DNA of 64,000 nucleotides from Rhizocola hellebori. GTDB lineage: Bacteria; Actinomycetota; Actinomycetes; Mycobacteriales; Micromonosporaceae. The notes beneath the pieces were generated by a model. It did not search any database, was not told where the DNA came from, and was given only the letters and a program-made list of their open reading frames with translations. The stretch's first letter is position 1, and each line of letters begins with the position of its first letter. The position numbers and the translations under genes are program-made. The stretch lies in the NCBI RefSeq assembly GCF_016862955.1, contig NZ_BONY01000006.1, forward strand, positions 148,524 through 212,523. Direction: 5' to 3'. This document shows, one piece after another, positions 35,621-43,726 of this stretch.

Positions 35621-36201
35621 CCGAACATCCCAGGCACACCCCGGAGCAGGTCCTGCGTGGGCTGTCGTTGCCGCGCCGGGCCGGGTACGCGGTGGCAGGC
35701 CTGGCCGGGCTGGCCGGCGCGGCGATGCTGACGGCGCTGTGGGCGACCGAGCCCGCCGCGCTGCCGGCCCGGACCCGGCTCGCCTTCGCCGCTCTGATCG
35801 CGATCGGGCTGGCCTGGGCGGCGTTCGCCGCCTGGGCGCTGGCCCGCCGACCGCTTTTCGCCGTCGACCGGCTCGTCGCCGCCGCGCTCGCGGTCGGCTT
35901 CAGCACGCTGAGCACGGCCGGCACGGTCGCGGTGGCGCTGGCCCGTGGCAGCACCGCTGATGTGCTGGTGGCCGCCGGGGTCGGGCTGACCCTCATCGTC
36001 ATCTCGACCGTCATGCTGGCCCGCGCCCGTACCTATCGTGCGGTGCTTCTCGCCCGCAGACGTGAACTGGGTGGTCGCGAAATGCTGCCCATCGGGCCGC
36101 TGGCGCTGGCGATGCGCCACCGCGGCGGGGGCAGGATCGCCATCGCCGCTCTGATCGTGGGCGCGGCTCTGGTGGCCGGTCTCGTGCTGTTGTTGCGCTG
36201 A
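35617..36201 (+). CDS. membrane protein coupled to the ECF sigma factor (possible anti-sigma role)
   Basis: A 194-aa protein starting by ATGA overlap with the sigma gene. The N-terminal 24 residues are cytoplasmic (MTEHPRHTPEQVLRGLSLPR), then about five membrane segments, including LAFAALIAIGLAWAAFAAWA and IAIAALIVGAALVAGLVLLL. No zinc-binding anti-sigma motif (HxxxCxxC) is present. Position suggests it controls or senses for the sigma factor, but this is inference. Confidence 0.7.
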   Translation: MTEHPRHTPEQVLRGLSLPRRAGYAVAGLAGLAGAAMLTALWATEPAALPARTRLAFAALIAIGLAWAAFAAWALARRPLFAVDRLVAAALAVGFSTLSTAGTVAVALARGSTADVLVAAGVGLTLIVISTVMLARARTYRAVLLARRRELGGREMLPIGPLALAMRHRGGGRIAIAALIVGAALVAGLVLLLR

Positions 36202-36210
36202 GAGGCCGGC

Positions 36211-37500
36211 TCAGCCGAGCACGCGAGTGAGATAGTCGTTGCCGAAAAGGCCTTGCGGGTCGAGTTTGGTGCGCACCGCAAGGAAATCGTCGAAGCGCGG
36301 GTAAAGCTTGCGCAGGCGTTCGGCGTTCAAATGGTGAATCTTGCCCCAATGCGGGCGGCCTTCGTAGGCGCGGAAGATGTCCTCCACCCCGCGGAAGTAT
36401 TCGTTGTAGCTCTCCTTGTAGTAGCGGTGCACCGCGATGTACCCGGTCTCGCGGCCATATGCCGTGGACAGCCACAGGTCGTCCGGGGCGGCGGCCCGCA
36501 CCTCCAGCGGGAAGGAGATGCGCCATCCGTTCGCGGCGATCAGCCGCTCGATGTCACGCACCGCGCTGGTGACCGCCTCACGCGGCAACGCGTATTCCAT
36601 CTCGCGGAAGCGCACCCGCCGCTGGGTGGTGAACACCTTGGTGGAATCGTCGGTGAACTCGCGATCGCCGGTGAGTTTGGAAGCGGTGCGGTTGAGAAAC
36701 GGGATCGCGGCCGGCATGGCCTTGCCGACGTTGCATACGCCCGCGAACACCGTGTTGGCCATGAGCGAGTCGTCGAACCAGCGTTTCGCCTTTCCCAGTG
36801 GCCGGCGCGGGGCCTGGGCGGGCAGCCGGGTATTCGTCTTGGTCAACGCGGTCCTGGTGTGCGGGAACCACCAGAACTCGTAGTGGTCGGTGGTCAGGCA
36901 TCTGTCCAGATAGGACTCGAGCACCGCCTCGAACGGCTCCGGCCGCTCCACCGCGTGCAGCCGGAAGGCGGGGACACAGCTCAGGGTCACGTCGGTTATC
37001 ACGCCGAGCGCGCCGAGCCCGAGCCGTGCCGCCGGGAAAAGCTCGTCATCGGCGGTCAGCTGCAGGATCGAGCCGTCCGCGGTGACCAGGGTCAGGGCCG
37101 CGATCTGGGCGGCGAGACCCCGGAAGGCCGCGCCCGTGCCGTGGGTGCCGGTGGAGGTCGCGCCGGCGATGGTCTGCGCGTCGATGTCGCCCAGGTTCTC
37201 CATGGCCAGCCCGAGCGGGGCGAGCAGCCGGGGCAGTTGGTGCAGATGGGTTCCGGCCCCGATCGTGACCTGATTTCCTTGCACGTCAAGCACTCCGGAC
37301 AGGCCGGACAGGTCGAGCTGAACGCCGGGGGCAACCGCTATGCCGGTGAAGGAGTGCCCGGCGCCGACCGCCTTGACCCGCAGCCCGTCGCGTCGCGCGG
37401 CGGCCAGGACGGCGGCGACTTCGGCCGCAGACCGTGGCCGCTGCACCCGTACCGGGGTGACATTCTCGCTGCGCGCCCAGTTGTGCCATTGCCGTGTCAT
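36211..37500 (-). CDS. FAD-linked oxidase of the D-arabinono-1,4-lactone oxidase/AldO family
   Basis: A 429-aa VAO-family flavoenzyme. VKAVGAGHSFTGIAV holds the histidine that in AldO-type enzymes carries covalent FAD; GAGTHLHQLPRLLAP and SGTHGTGAAF-like TSTGTHGTGAAFRGL follow in the FAD domain. The C-terminal ALO domain has EGRPHWGKIHHLNAERL, with the HWGK signature, and FLAVRTKLDPQGLFGNDYL. It should oxidise an aldonolactone or polyol with oxygen. Its ATG overlaps the stop of the aldolase-like gene (ATGA); it is the last gene of a four-gene operon. Confidence 0.88.
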   Translation of the reverse strand: MTRQWHNWARSENVTPVRVQRPRSAAEVAAVLAAARRDGLRVKAVGAGHSFTGIAVAPGVQLDLSGLSGVLDVQGNQVTIGAGTHLHQLPRLLAPLGLAMENLGDIDAQTIAGATSTGTHGTGAAFRGLAAQIAALTLVTADGSILQLTADDELFPAARLGLGALGVITDVTLSCVPAFRLHAVERPEPFEAVLESYLDRCLTTDHYEFWWFPHTRTALTKTNTRLPAQAPRRPLGKAKRWFDDSLMANTVFAGVCNVGKAMPAAIPFLNRTASKLTGDREFTDDSTKVFTTQRRVRFREMEYALPREAVTSAVRDIERLIAANGWRISFPLEVRAAAPDDLWLSTAYGRETGYIAVHRYYKESYNEYFRGVEDIFRAYEGRPHWGKIHHLNAERLRKLYPRFDDFLAVRTKLDPQGLFGNDYLTRVLG

Positions 37501-38714
37501 AGAAAAGCCTTTCCTTCACCCCGATAGGTGGGTACCGAGGAAACCACCGCGTCGCCGTCCACCACGTGCAGCTCGTTGGTGTGCTCGCTCAGCTCCCCGG
37601 ACTTGGTGTGGCGGGCCCAGACCCGGTCGCCGATGCGCAGCTGCCGCGCGGCCGCGCCCACCACCGGGGTCTGCACCTCGCCCGCCATCTCCCGGGGAAC
37701 CATCCGCAAACCCTGCGGCCACACGATCTGTGGCAGCCGATCCGCCCCGGGCGGGCCCGACGCGATCCACCCGCCGCCGAGCAGCGTCACCCTGTCCGGC
37801 GCGGGCCTGCGCACGACCGGCAGCGCGAAGGCCGCGGCCGGAGCGGGCTTGAAGTGCCGGTAGTTGTCGAACAGATGCGGCCCGAAAAGCCCTGAGCCCG
37901 CGGCGATTTCGGTCACGGATCGGTCGGCTGCCGTGACTTCGATGCTGCCGGTGCCGCCGCCGTTGACGAACTCCAGCTCGGCCAGCTCGGCGACGGCCTT
38001 GACCGCCAATGCCCGCCGCTCACGCAGCTCGGCCATTGACGCCTGCTGGATCCTGCGCACCAGCATGCCGCGCAACGGTTTGCCGGCCGGCGCGTTGCCG
38101 AGCCCGGCCACCTGGGCCTCGTAACCCATGACTCCGACCAGCCGGAAGCCCGGCCTGCCCACGATGGTGCGAGCCAGATTCCTTGCCTGCTGAGGGGTGT
38201 GCACGGGCGAGCGCCACACCCCGATGTGGCCGAGCGGACGCGAGGCCCACGACGAGTCGAGCTCGATGCAGACCCGGATCGGTTCGCGTTCGTGCGGGGA
38301 GACCGCGGCGTCGATCAGGTCGAGCTGCCCGGGGGAGTCCACCATCACGGTGACCCGCTTCGCGAGCTGTTCCGAGGTGGCCAGCTTCCGATACGCCGAT
38401 CGGTCGGTGCTCGGATAGCCGACCACCACATCGTCGAGCGTCTCGGCCAGCCACAGGGCTTCAGCGAGGGTATAGGCGAGCACGCCGCGATATCCGGGCA
38501 CGGCCAGCGCCGCCTCGATCACGGCCCGGCACCGCACCGACTTGGTGGCTATCCGGATCGGTTTGCCACCGGCCCGGCGTACCATGTCGAAGGCGTTGTA
38601 GGACAAGGCATCCAGGTCCAGGACGGCGAAGACCGGGTCCAGGTGTGAGGTTGCCGAGTCCAATCTGGACCAATAGCCGATCGGGTCGTAGCGCGAGTCG
38701 TGCCGGAGTTTCAT
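37497..38714 (-). CDS. PLP-dependent alanine racemase-fold protein (D-threonine aldolase-like, amino acid deaminase/aldolase)
   Basis: A 405-aa protein. VFAVLDLDALSYNAFDMVRR leads to PIRIATKSVRC, with the PLP lysine in the TKS motif, as in the alanine racemase N-terminal barrel. The C-terminal domain has PQIVWPQGLRMVPREMAGE and RVWARHTKSGELSEHTNELHVV, the region that binds a metal in D-threonine aldolase-type enzymes. Expected chemistry is aldol cleavage or deamination of a D-hydroxy-amino acid. It abuts the MFS stop with no gap and overlaps the lactone oxidase by 4 bp. Confidence 0.83.
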   Translation of the reverse strand: MKLRHDSRYDPIGYWSRLDSATSHLDPVFAVLDLDALSYNAFDMVRRAGGKPIRIATKSVRCRAVIEAALAVPGYRGVLAYTLAEALWLAETLDDVVVGYPSTDRSAYRKLATSEQLAKRVTVMVDSPGQLDLIDAAVSPHEREPIRVCIELDSSWASRPLGHIGVWRSPVHTPQQARNLARTIVGRPGFRLVGVMGYEAQVAGLGNAPAGKPLRGMLVRRIQQASMAELRERRALAVKAVAELAELEFVNGGGTGSIEVTAADRSVTEIAAGSGLFGPHLFDNYRHFKPAPAAAFALPVVRRPAPDRVTLLGGGWIASGPPGADRLPQIVWPQGLRMVPREMAGEVQTPVVGAAARQLRIGDRVWARHTKSGELSEHTNELHVVDGDAVVSSVPTYRGEGKAFL

Positions 38715-39959
38715 TCATCTCACCTGTTTGATCGGCAGCACGGCCGCCGCCCCGATGAGCGAGGTGACGCCCGCGACCACGTAAAGCGAACCGAAGCCGC
38801 CGAGGTAGGCCACGATCATCGCGCCCAGCAGCGGCGCGATCGCCTGCGGCACCGCGGTCGCGATATTCATGATACCCAGGTCCTTGCCGCGGGTGGCCGG
38901 GTCCGGCAGCACCTGCGTGGCGAGCGCCTGGTCGACCGAGAGGAAGCAGCCATAGCCCAGGCCGAGCAGGCCCGCGCCGAGCATCGCGACCTGGTAGTGC
39001 GGAAAGAATGCGAGCAGCAGGGCGGCGATGCCCTGCAGCGCGGAGGCCAGCCACACGAACGGCTTGCGCCGGCCGGTGCGGTCGGAGAGCTTGCCGAGAA
39101 ACAGCGAAGCGAGAACGACGAAGAACATGTAGATGAGCGTCAGCTCAAGGATCGACGCCTCGGCGTCGCGCACCTTGAGGTGATCCTCGAGGAAGTAGAA
39201 AAGCAGGGTGGTTCCGAAGGCGTTGCCGAGGTTGACCAGTACCCGGCTGAGCAATGTCCAGCCAAAGTCGGGATACTGCCGCGGGCTGATCCAGAATCCC
39301 GTGTGCGGGTGCACCTGCGAAACCGGCTGGTCGGGCATCCAGATGACGAACGGCACCACCAGCACTACCAACAAAATAGCCATCAGCTGGTACCCGGCCA
39401 GTTGCCCCAAAGCCAAAGCGGTGACCAGAAGGATGCCCAGAATCGTGCCCACCGCTTGGGGAGCCGAGATCCATCCGGAGACGAAGCCGCGCTGGTTGAC
39501 CGGAACCTGGTCGGAGATGGTGGCGGTCAGCGCCGCGGTGAGCACGCAGAAGCCGACAAGCGTGGCGGTCCACCAGACCCCGATCCCCACGATGTCGTGC
39601 TGGTATCCCAGCAGGACCAGTGAGCCGGCGAAAAGCGCTGTCCCGCCCGCGATCCACGGCCGCCTTCGGCCGAACCGGCCGGTGGTGCGGTCGGAGAGGG
39701 CGCCGGTGAGCGGGTAGGCCACGAGCGCGAACACGCCCGCGATGCCGGAGATGATGCCGAAGGCGATCACCTTGTCCTGCCACGCGGTCGCGTCGAGGCG
39801 CGCCTCGACCTGCATCGGCAGCAACAGCTGAACAGGGGTCAGCTGGGCCATCCAGATGCCCAGCCAGGCGGTCGCGAAGAGCGCTATCCATCCGCCGGTG
39901 ACCCGCCGGGTCGGATCGGCGAAGCCTTTTTCGGCCGGGACTTGTGCAATATCCGTCAT
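38715..39959 (-). CDS. MFS transporter (sugar/metabolite type)
   Basis: A 414-aa protein with 12 predicted membrane segments. LFATAWLGIWMAQLTPVQLL begins the first helix; YPLTGALSDRTTGRFGRRRPW is the conserved MFS loop, repeated in the second half as LGKLSDRTGRRKPFVWLASA. It resembles permeases of the glycoside-pentoside-hexuronide and related groups. In the operon it would import the substrate of the two enzymes downstream. Start overlaps the tetR stop (ATGA). Confidence 0.88.
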   Translation of the reverse strand: MTDIAQVPAEKGFADPTRRVTGGWIALFATAWLGIWMAQLTPVQLLLPMQVEARLDATAWQDKVIAFGIISGIAGVFALVAYPLTGALSDRTTGRFGRRRPWIAGGTALFAGSLVLLGYQHDIVGIGVWWTATLVGFCVLTAALTATISDQVPVNQRGFVSGWISAPQAVGTILGILLVTALALGQLAGYQLMAILLVVLVVPFVIWMPDQPVSQVHPHTGFWISPRQYPDFGWTLLSRVLVNLGNAFGTTLLFYFLEDHLKVRDAEASILELTLIYMFFVVLASLFLGKLSDRTGRRKPFVWLASALQGIAALLLAFFPHYQVAMLGAGLLGLGYGCFLSVDQALATQVLPDPATRGKDLGIMNIATAVPQAIAPLLGAMIVAYLGGFGSLYVVAGVTSLIGAAAVLPIKQVR

Positions 39960-40558
39960 AACGGCCCTTCCTGAGCCAATGAAGCCAGCGCTTCCGCGGC
40001 GAAGTCGATGACGCCTTCCGCGGCGGCCATGTCGCGGTCCACGAGCCAGCCGAGGGTGAGACCGTCGGTGAGGGTGATGAGGATCCGGGCCATCTGCGGG
40101 ATGGGCTTTTTCCAGGTGAGGTCGAACTGTTGCGCGACAGCCTCGAGGATGCCGGCCGCGGCGCGGTAATAGCTCTCGTATTGCAGCCGCGCCGACCCGC
40201 TCAGCTCAGGGGTGCGCAACGCGTACTGGGTCAGTTCCAGCATCGCCTGCTCGCGCAGCGGATCGCTGGCGACCACGTCGAGAAAAGCCTTGAGGCCATG
40301 GCGGATGGTGGTGCGCAGATCGCCCGCGATGCTCAGCGCCTCCGCGGCGGCGAGCGCCTCGTTTTCCACCACGAATCGGATCAGCTCGGCGATCAGCTCA
40401 TCGCGGGAGCGGAACGCGTAATGAAAGCTCGCCAGCGGCATGTCCGCCTCGGCCACGATGGCTCGCGTGGTGGCGGCGGCCACGCCGTCGCGGGCGATGA
40501 CGCGCAGCGCGGCCTGCACCAGGCTCGCTCGCCGCTGCGCGGCCGCCATCCGCACCAT
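39956..40558 (-). CDS. TetR-family transcriptional regulator
   Basis: A 200-aa protein. RRASLVQAALRVIARDGVAAATTRAIVAEADMPLASFHYAFRSRDELIAE is the TetR DNA-binding region, shown here by its key pieces VAAATTRAIVAEADMPLASF and FHYAFRSRDEL. The C-terminal ligand domain is helical. It is the first gene of the tetR-MFS-aldolase-oxidase operon, all joined by overlaps, so it probably autoregulates the whole unit in response to the imported compound. Confidence 0.9.
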   Translation of the reverse strand: MVRMAAAQRRASLVQAALRVIARDGVAAATTRAIVAEADMPLASFHYAFRSRDELIAELIRFVVENEALAAAEALSIAGDLRTTIRHGLKAFLDVVASDPLREQAMLELTQYALRTPELSGSARLQYESYYRAAAGILEAVAQQFDLTWKKPIPQMARILITLTDGLTLGWLVDRDMAAAEGVIDFAAEALASLAQEGPL

Positions 40559-40586
40559 CTGCGCGTCTCGTCTTCTCGTCCCGACC

Positions 40587-40621
40587 TGGACACTTGACCC
40601 AGTCGGATGTCCAAGATTATG
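40587..40621 (-). promoter_or_regulatory. candidate promoter and operator of the tetR operon
   Basis: On the minus strand CATAAT (40621-40616) is a plausible -10 box. Just downstream TGGACA-15 nt-TGTCCA (40613-40587) forms an inverted repeat overlapping the expected transcription start, a usual position for a TetR operator. No good -35 box was found. Confidence 0.45.
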
Positions 40622-40691
40622 ACCAAGCTCACCTAGCAGCCATAATGAGTCCCACCTGGTGAGATCGAGACGCGCAGCGGTGCGGTGATGT

Positions 40692-42095
40692 TCAGTAGCT
40701 GATCTGGAAGGTGGCGTCGGCTCGGTCCACCGCGGGCGAGCCGGCGTTGATGGGGTCGATGCGCAGCACGAAGTTGGCGTGACGCAGATGCCGGTCGGGG
40801 AAATTGTGTGAGCGCCAAGAGGTCAGCGAGGCGTCGGCCAGGCCGGGGACCGCGTAGAAGGTGGCGTCCGCGGCGAACAGGGCGGTGCCGTCATTCACGG
40901 CGAGGCCCACCACGTAGTTGCTGTGGCGCAGGTACCGGCCGGGGAAGTTGACCGACTCGAACGAGACCCCGGAAGCCGCGGCGAGCCCGGGGCGCAGCCG
41001 CCATTGCGAGTCGGGGTAGGGGTCGAACGGGTAGGGGTCGATGCGCCCGGCGTTGTTGGCATGGCGGATGAGACGGTCCGGGAGGTTGAAGGACTTGATC
41101 CGGTTCCAGGTGGGCACGCCCCAGCGGGCGAGCAGGTTGGTGCGTTCGGCGGCCGTGATCGGGGCGATGGTGGCGTGCTTGGAGTTCAGCGGCTGCGTGT
41201 ACTGGGCCTTGGTCAGCAGGCTCCACGAGTCGGCGTTGAGGTTGCCGCTGCGCCAGGTGTAGAACTCGCCGTTGACCGGGCCGTAGGAGTCGCCCCACAG
41301 CCACCACTCGTTGCGGTCATAGGCTTTGACGACGATGGGCGCCTCGATGCCGCCGTTGACGACACCCGCGGTGTAGATGCCGCTGTTGAAACTGCCGGGG
41401 TTGAGCGTGTTCGATCGCGCGCCGTAGAGCCGGCCGTTGACGAGGTTCTTGTAGTAGAGGTAATTCGTGCCGCCGCCCAGGTGCATCGTCGCGTCCAGCA
41501 CGTTGAAACCCGGGTCGAAGAAGACCTGGGCGGCGCTGACCGTGACGAAATCGGTGGTGTAGTTGACCATCGTCACATCGCGGGTGCCGTTGAACGCGGA
41601 GTAGATGATGGCGTACTGGCCACGGGCCGCGTCCCAGAACGCCTCGGGCGCCCAGGTGTGGGTGTTCATCGTGTGCATCCGCACCCGCCGGTAGCCGGTG
41701 AAGCTGCGCAGGTCCACCGAATCCCACACGTGGATGAATTGGTTCGGCTGGGTGAAGTCGGTCCCGGCGAGGTCGGTGGCCACCACCACGAACTGGTCGT
41801 TCTGCTTGCGCAGAATGAACGGGTCGCGCAGCCCGCCGGTGCCCGCGGTGGGGGTGACGACAGGGTTGTTCTGGTTGAGCGGGACCCAGTTGAGGGCATC
41901 GGTGCTGACGGCCAGGTGCAGCCCGTAGTTGTTGGCCAAGCGGTTGGGCGATTCGGTGAAGTAGCCCATCACGTAGCCGCCGAACGGTCCGGCCGCGGCG
42001 GCGGGCCCCCCGGCGGCGCCGAGGGCGAGCCCACCCAAGGTGCCGGCGGTGCCGGCCGACAGCAGACCGGCGAGCAATTCGCGTCTGGTGGTCAT
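40692..42095 (-). CDS. secreted GH43-like arabinan-active enzyme with C-terminal AbfB (CBM42) domain
   Basis: A 467-aa protein. MTTRRELLAGLLSAGTAGTL is a Tat-type signal (RR then hydrophobic helix). The N-terminal five-bladed propeller resembles GH43: YGLHLAVSTDALNWVPL, GGLRDPFILRKQNDQFVVVA, WAPEAFWDAARGQYAIIYSA. The C-terminal 135 residues are an arabinofuranose-binding AbfB trefoil with repeats of the form SxNxPxRxLRHxN (SFNLPDRLIRHANN, SVNFPGRYLRHSNY, SHNFPDRHLRHANF). It should act on arabinofuranosyl polymers outside the cell. RBS AAAGGA precedes ATG 42095. Confidence 0.87.
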   Translation of the reverse strand: MTTRRELLAGLLSAGTAGTLGGLALGAAGGPAAAAGPFGGYVMGYFTESPNRLANNYGLHLAVSTDALNWVPLNQNNPVVTPTAGTGGLRDPFILRKQNDQFVVVATDLAGTDFTQPNQFIHVWDSVDLRSFTGYRRVRMHTMNTHTWAPEAFWDAARGQYAIIYSAFNGTRDVTMVNYTTDFVTVSAAQVFFDPGFNVLDATMHLGGGTNYLYYKNLVNGRLYGARSNTLNPGSFNSGIYTAGVVNGGIEAPIVVKAYDRNEWWLWGDSYGPVNGEFYTWRSGNLNADSWSLLTKAQYTQPLNSKHATIAPITAAERTNLLARWGVPTWNRIKSFNLPDRLIRHANNAGRIDPYPFDPYPDSQWRLRPGLAAASGVSFESVNFPGRYLRHSNYVVGLAVNDGTALFAADATFYAVPGLADASLTSWRSHNFPDRHLRHANFVLRIDPINAGSPAVDRADATFQISY

Positions 42096-42432
42096 CATCG
42101 TCCTTTCCGGACAGGAAGCGGTTTTGGCACCCGCGCCGACGGCAGCCGGGCGCAGCGCCGGCGCGGGTGGGATCGAGGCGAGCACACGGTGAAGCACCGC
42201 CACTGCGCGGCGGTCAAGGCTTCCGGCGAAACGGTGCTCAGCGGCGGAGCTATGCGGACGTCGGTGAGCGGAGCCTTCGCCGTTGGTGGCCCGGGGGCGC
42301 GGCGAGGCTCATGGCGGGCAGAACGGCGCTTGCTGGGTCGTGCATCGCTCCTCCGGACACTGAGGTGCTATCACAGCCCGGGCGGTGATCCCTGAGACCT
42401 GGCATGGGTCTGGGACCGGGCAAGGCAGCCCG

Positions 42433-42448
42433 ATGTTAACGTTCACAT
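42433..42448. promoter_or_regulatory. LacI-type operator, ATGTGAACGTTCACAT class (one mismatch)
   Basis: ATGTTAACGTTCACAT differs at one base from the perfect palindrome at 57049-57064. The central CG step fits LacI-family binding with hinge-helix intercalation. Confidence 0.7.
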
Positions 42449-42502
42449 TTACTTCTGTGAGTTTTTGTAACACCTCAGGCGTGCTCAAGTCAATGCCCGA
42501 GG

Positions 42503-42516
42503 TGTGAGCGCTAACA
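42503..42516. promoter_or_regulatory. LacI-type operator, TGTGAGCGCTAACA class
   Basis: The same 14-mer occurs exactly at 57337-57350 before araB, and a variant is at 57181-57195. It lies just beyond the stop of the LacI gene and upstream of the GH43 gene. Confidence 0.8.
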
Positions 42517-42519
42517 GAC

Positions 42520-43545
42520 CTAGTGCGCGGGCAGCAGGCCGGTGGACTCGCGGACCACGAGCCGGCAGGGCTGGCGGATGACGCCACTGGCGGGGGAGCC
42601 GTCGAGGGCCGCGAACAGATGGGTGACCGCTGTGCTGCCGAGCCGTTGCAGGTCAAGGTCGACCGTCGTGAGTGGAGGACGGCAGTCGGCGGCCATGTCC
42701 TCCCAGTTGTCATAGCCGACGATGGCGATGTCGTCGGGTACCCGCCGCCCGTGTTCCAGCAGGGCCTGGGCGGCCCCGGCCGCGATCTGGTCGTTGCCAC
42801 AGAAGATGGCGTCGATGTCGCGATGCGCGGTGACAAGCATCCGTGCGGCGTGCCGGCCCCAGCGTTGCGACCACTCGCCGTAAAGGGGTTCTCCGCCGAC
42901 GAGGCTCAGGCCCGATTCGGCGAGCACGGCGAGCAGCCCGGTGACGCGGTCGCGGGCCGCGCGATAGCTTTGCGGGCCGGTGATGTGGGCGATGCGGCGG
43001 CGGCGCAGCCCGACCAGATGCTCGGTGGCCAGCCGTGCCCCGCCCTCGTCGTCGGCGAGCACCGACAGATCGTTGGGATCGGTGGACTGACCATAGACAT
43101 AGACAACAGGAACCGGGATGTCCCGGCTGATGGAGGGCCGCAGGTCGTTGCTGTCGCCCACGATGATGAACCCGTCGACCTGCCGGGCGAGCAGGGTGCG
43201 GATGTAGTGCTGGCGGCGGATCGCATCGCCGCGGGCATCGCACAGCAGCACCGACATCTGCTCGTTGCCGAGCGCGTTCTCCGCGCCGAGCAGGATCGGG
43301 AAGGCAAACCGGCCACCGAGCTCATCGGTGAGCAGACCGATGGTGCGGGTGCGGCCGGAGATGAGCCCACGGGCCAGCACGTTGGGCTGGAACGAAAGCT
43401 GGTTTGCGGCCTGCAGCACGCGCAGCCGGGTGTCCGGTGCGACCTCGCCACGAGCGTTGAGCGCTTTACTGGCCGTCGCCACTGACACTCCGGCTAGCCG
43501 GGCCACGTCGGTTAGAGTCACCGATGTCGATCGTTGCCTGCCCAC
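42520..43545 (-). CDS. LacI-family transcriptional regulator of the arabinose-polymer locus
   Basis: A 341-aa protein from GTG 43545, preceded by AAAGG. The N-terminal HTH reads TLTDVARLAGVSVATASKAL, the hinge NVLARGLISGRTRTIGLL, and the periplasmic-binding-protein-like core has DGFIIVGDSNDLRPS and FCGNDQIAAGAAQALLEHG with VGYDNWEDMAADCRPPLTTV. Sequence of the sensor pocket does not reveal the sugar, but its position between GH43 and GH127 points to arabinofuranosides. A palindrome GAAAG-CTTTC covers its own start region, suggesting autoregulation. Confidence 0.92.
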   Translation of the reverse strand: MGRQRSTSVTLTDVARLAGVSVATASKALNARGEVAPDTRLRVLQAANQLSFQPNVLARGLISGRTRTIGLLTDELGGRFAFPILLGAENALGNEQMSVLLCDARGDAIRRQHYIRTLLARQVDGFIIVGDSNDLRPSISRDIPVPVVYVYGQSTDPNDLSVLADDEGGARLATEHLVGLRRRRIAHITGPQSYRAARDRVTGLLAVLAESGLSLVGGEPLYGEWSQRWGRHAARMLVTAHRDIDAIFCGNDQIAAGAAQALLEHGRRVPDDIAIVGYDNWEDMAADCRPPLTTVDLDLQRLGSTAVTHLFAALDGSPASGVIRQPCRLVVRESTGLLPAH

Positions 43546-43558
43546 GGAAAGCCTTTCG
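43545..43558. promoter_or_regulatory. operator-like palindrome at the LacI start (CGGAAAGCCTTTCG)
   Basis: CGGAAAGCCTTTCG overlaps the start codon and ribosome site of the LacI gene and resembles the CCGAAAAGGTTTTCGG site upstream of GH127. Confidence 0.5.
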
Positions 43559-43650
43559 ACGTTTTCGACAATGTGACGGAGCGTACGCCCGGCTGCACGA
43601 AGTAGCCAGAGCACGTGTGCGTTCCGAGATTTAATGTGCCGCACATCTTG

Positions 43651-43666
43651 CCGAAAAGGTTTTCGG
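43651..43666. promoter_or_regulatory. palindromic operator CCGAAAAGGTTTTCGG upstream of GH127
   Basis: Arms CCGAAAA/TTTTCGG are perfect around a GG centre, 61 bp before the GH127 start in the divergent gap. A near copy is at 52366-52380 before the second beta-arabinofuranosidase gene. CGAA...TTCG sites are known for the actinobacterial LacI protein BxlR. Confidence 0.75.
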
Positions 43667-43726
43667 GATTCAGGGTGACTCCAACGCGGAAATGGCCGCG
43701 GTTACGAGAAATTGTTGGAGGCGGAC

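Larger units (their letters stand above)
42096..42519 (-). promoter_or_regulatory. GH43 gene upstream region with two palindromic operators and a leader hairpin
   Basis: No gene is present in this 424-bp gap. It contains TGTGAGCGCTAACA (42503-42516), ATGTTAACGTTCACAT (42433-42448) and an 11-bp stem CACCCGCGCCG/CGGCGCGGGTG (42128-42138 with 42159-42169) in the expected 5' leader. The operators lie 340-420 bp before the start codon, so the transcribed leader may be long or the sites act on a distal promoter. Confidence 0.7.
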
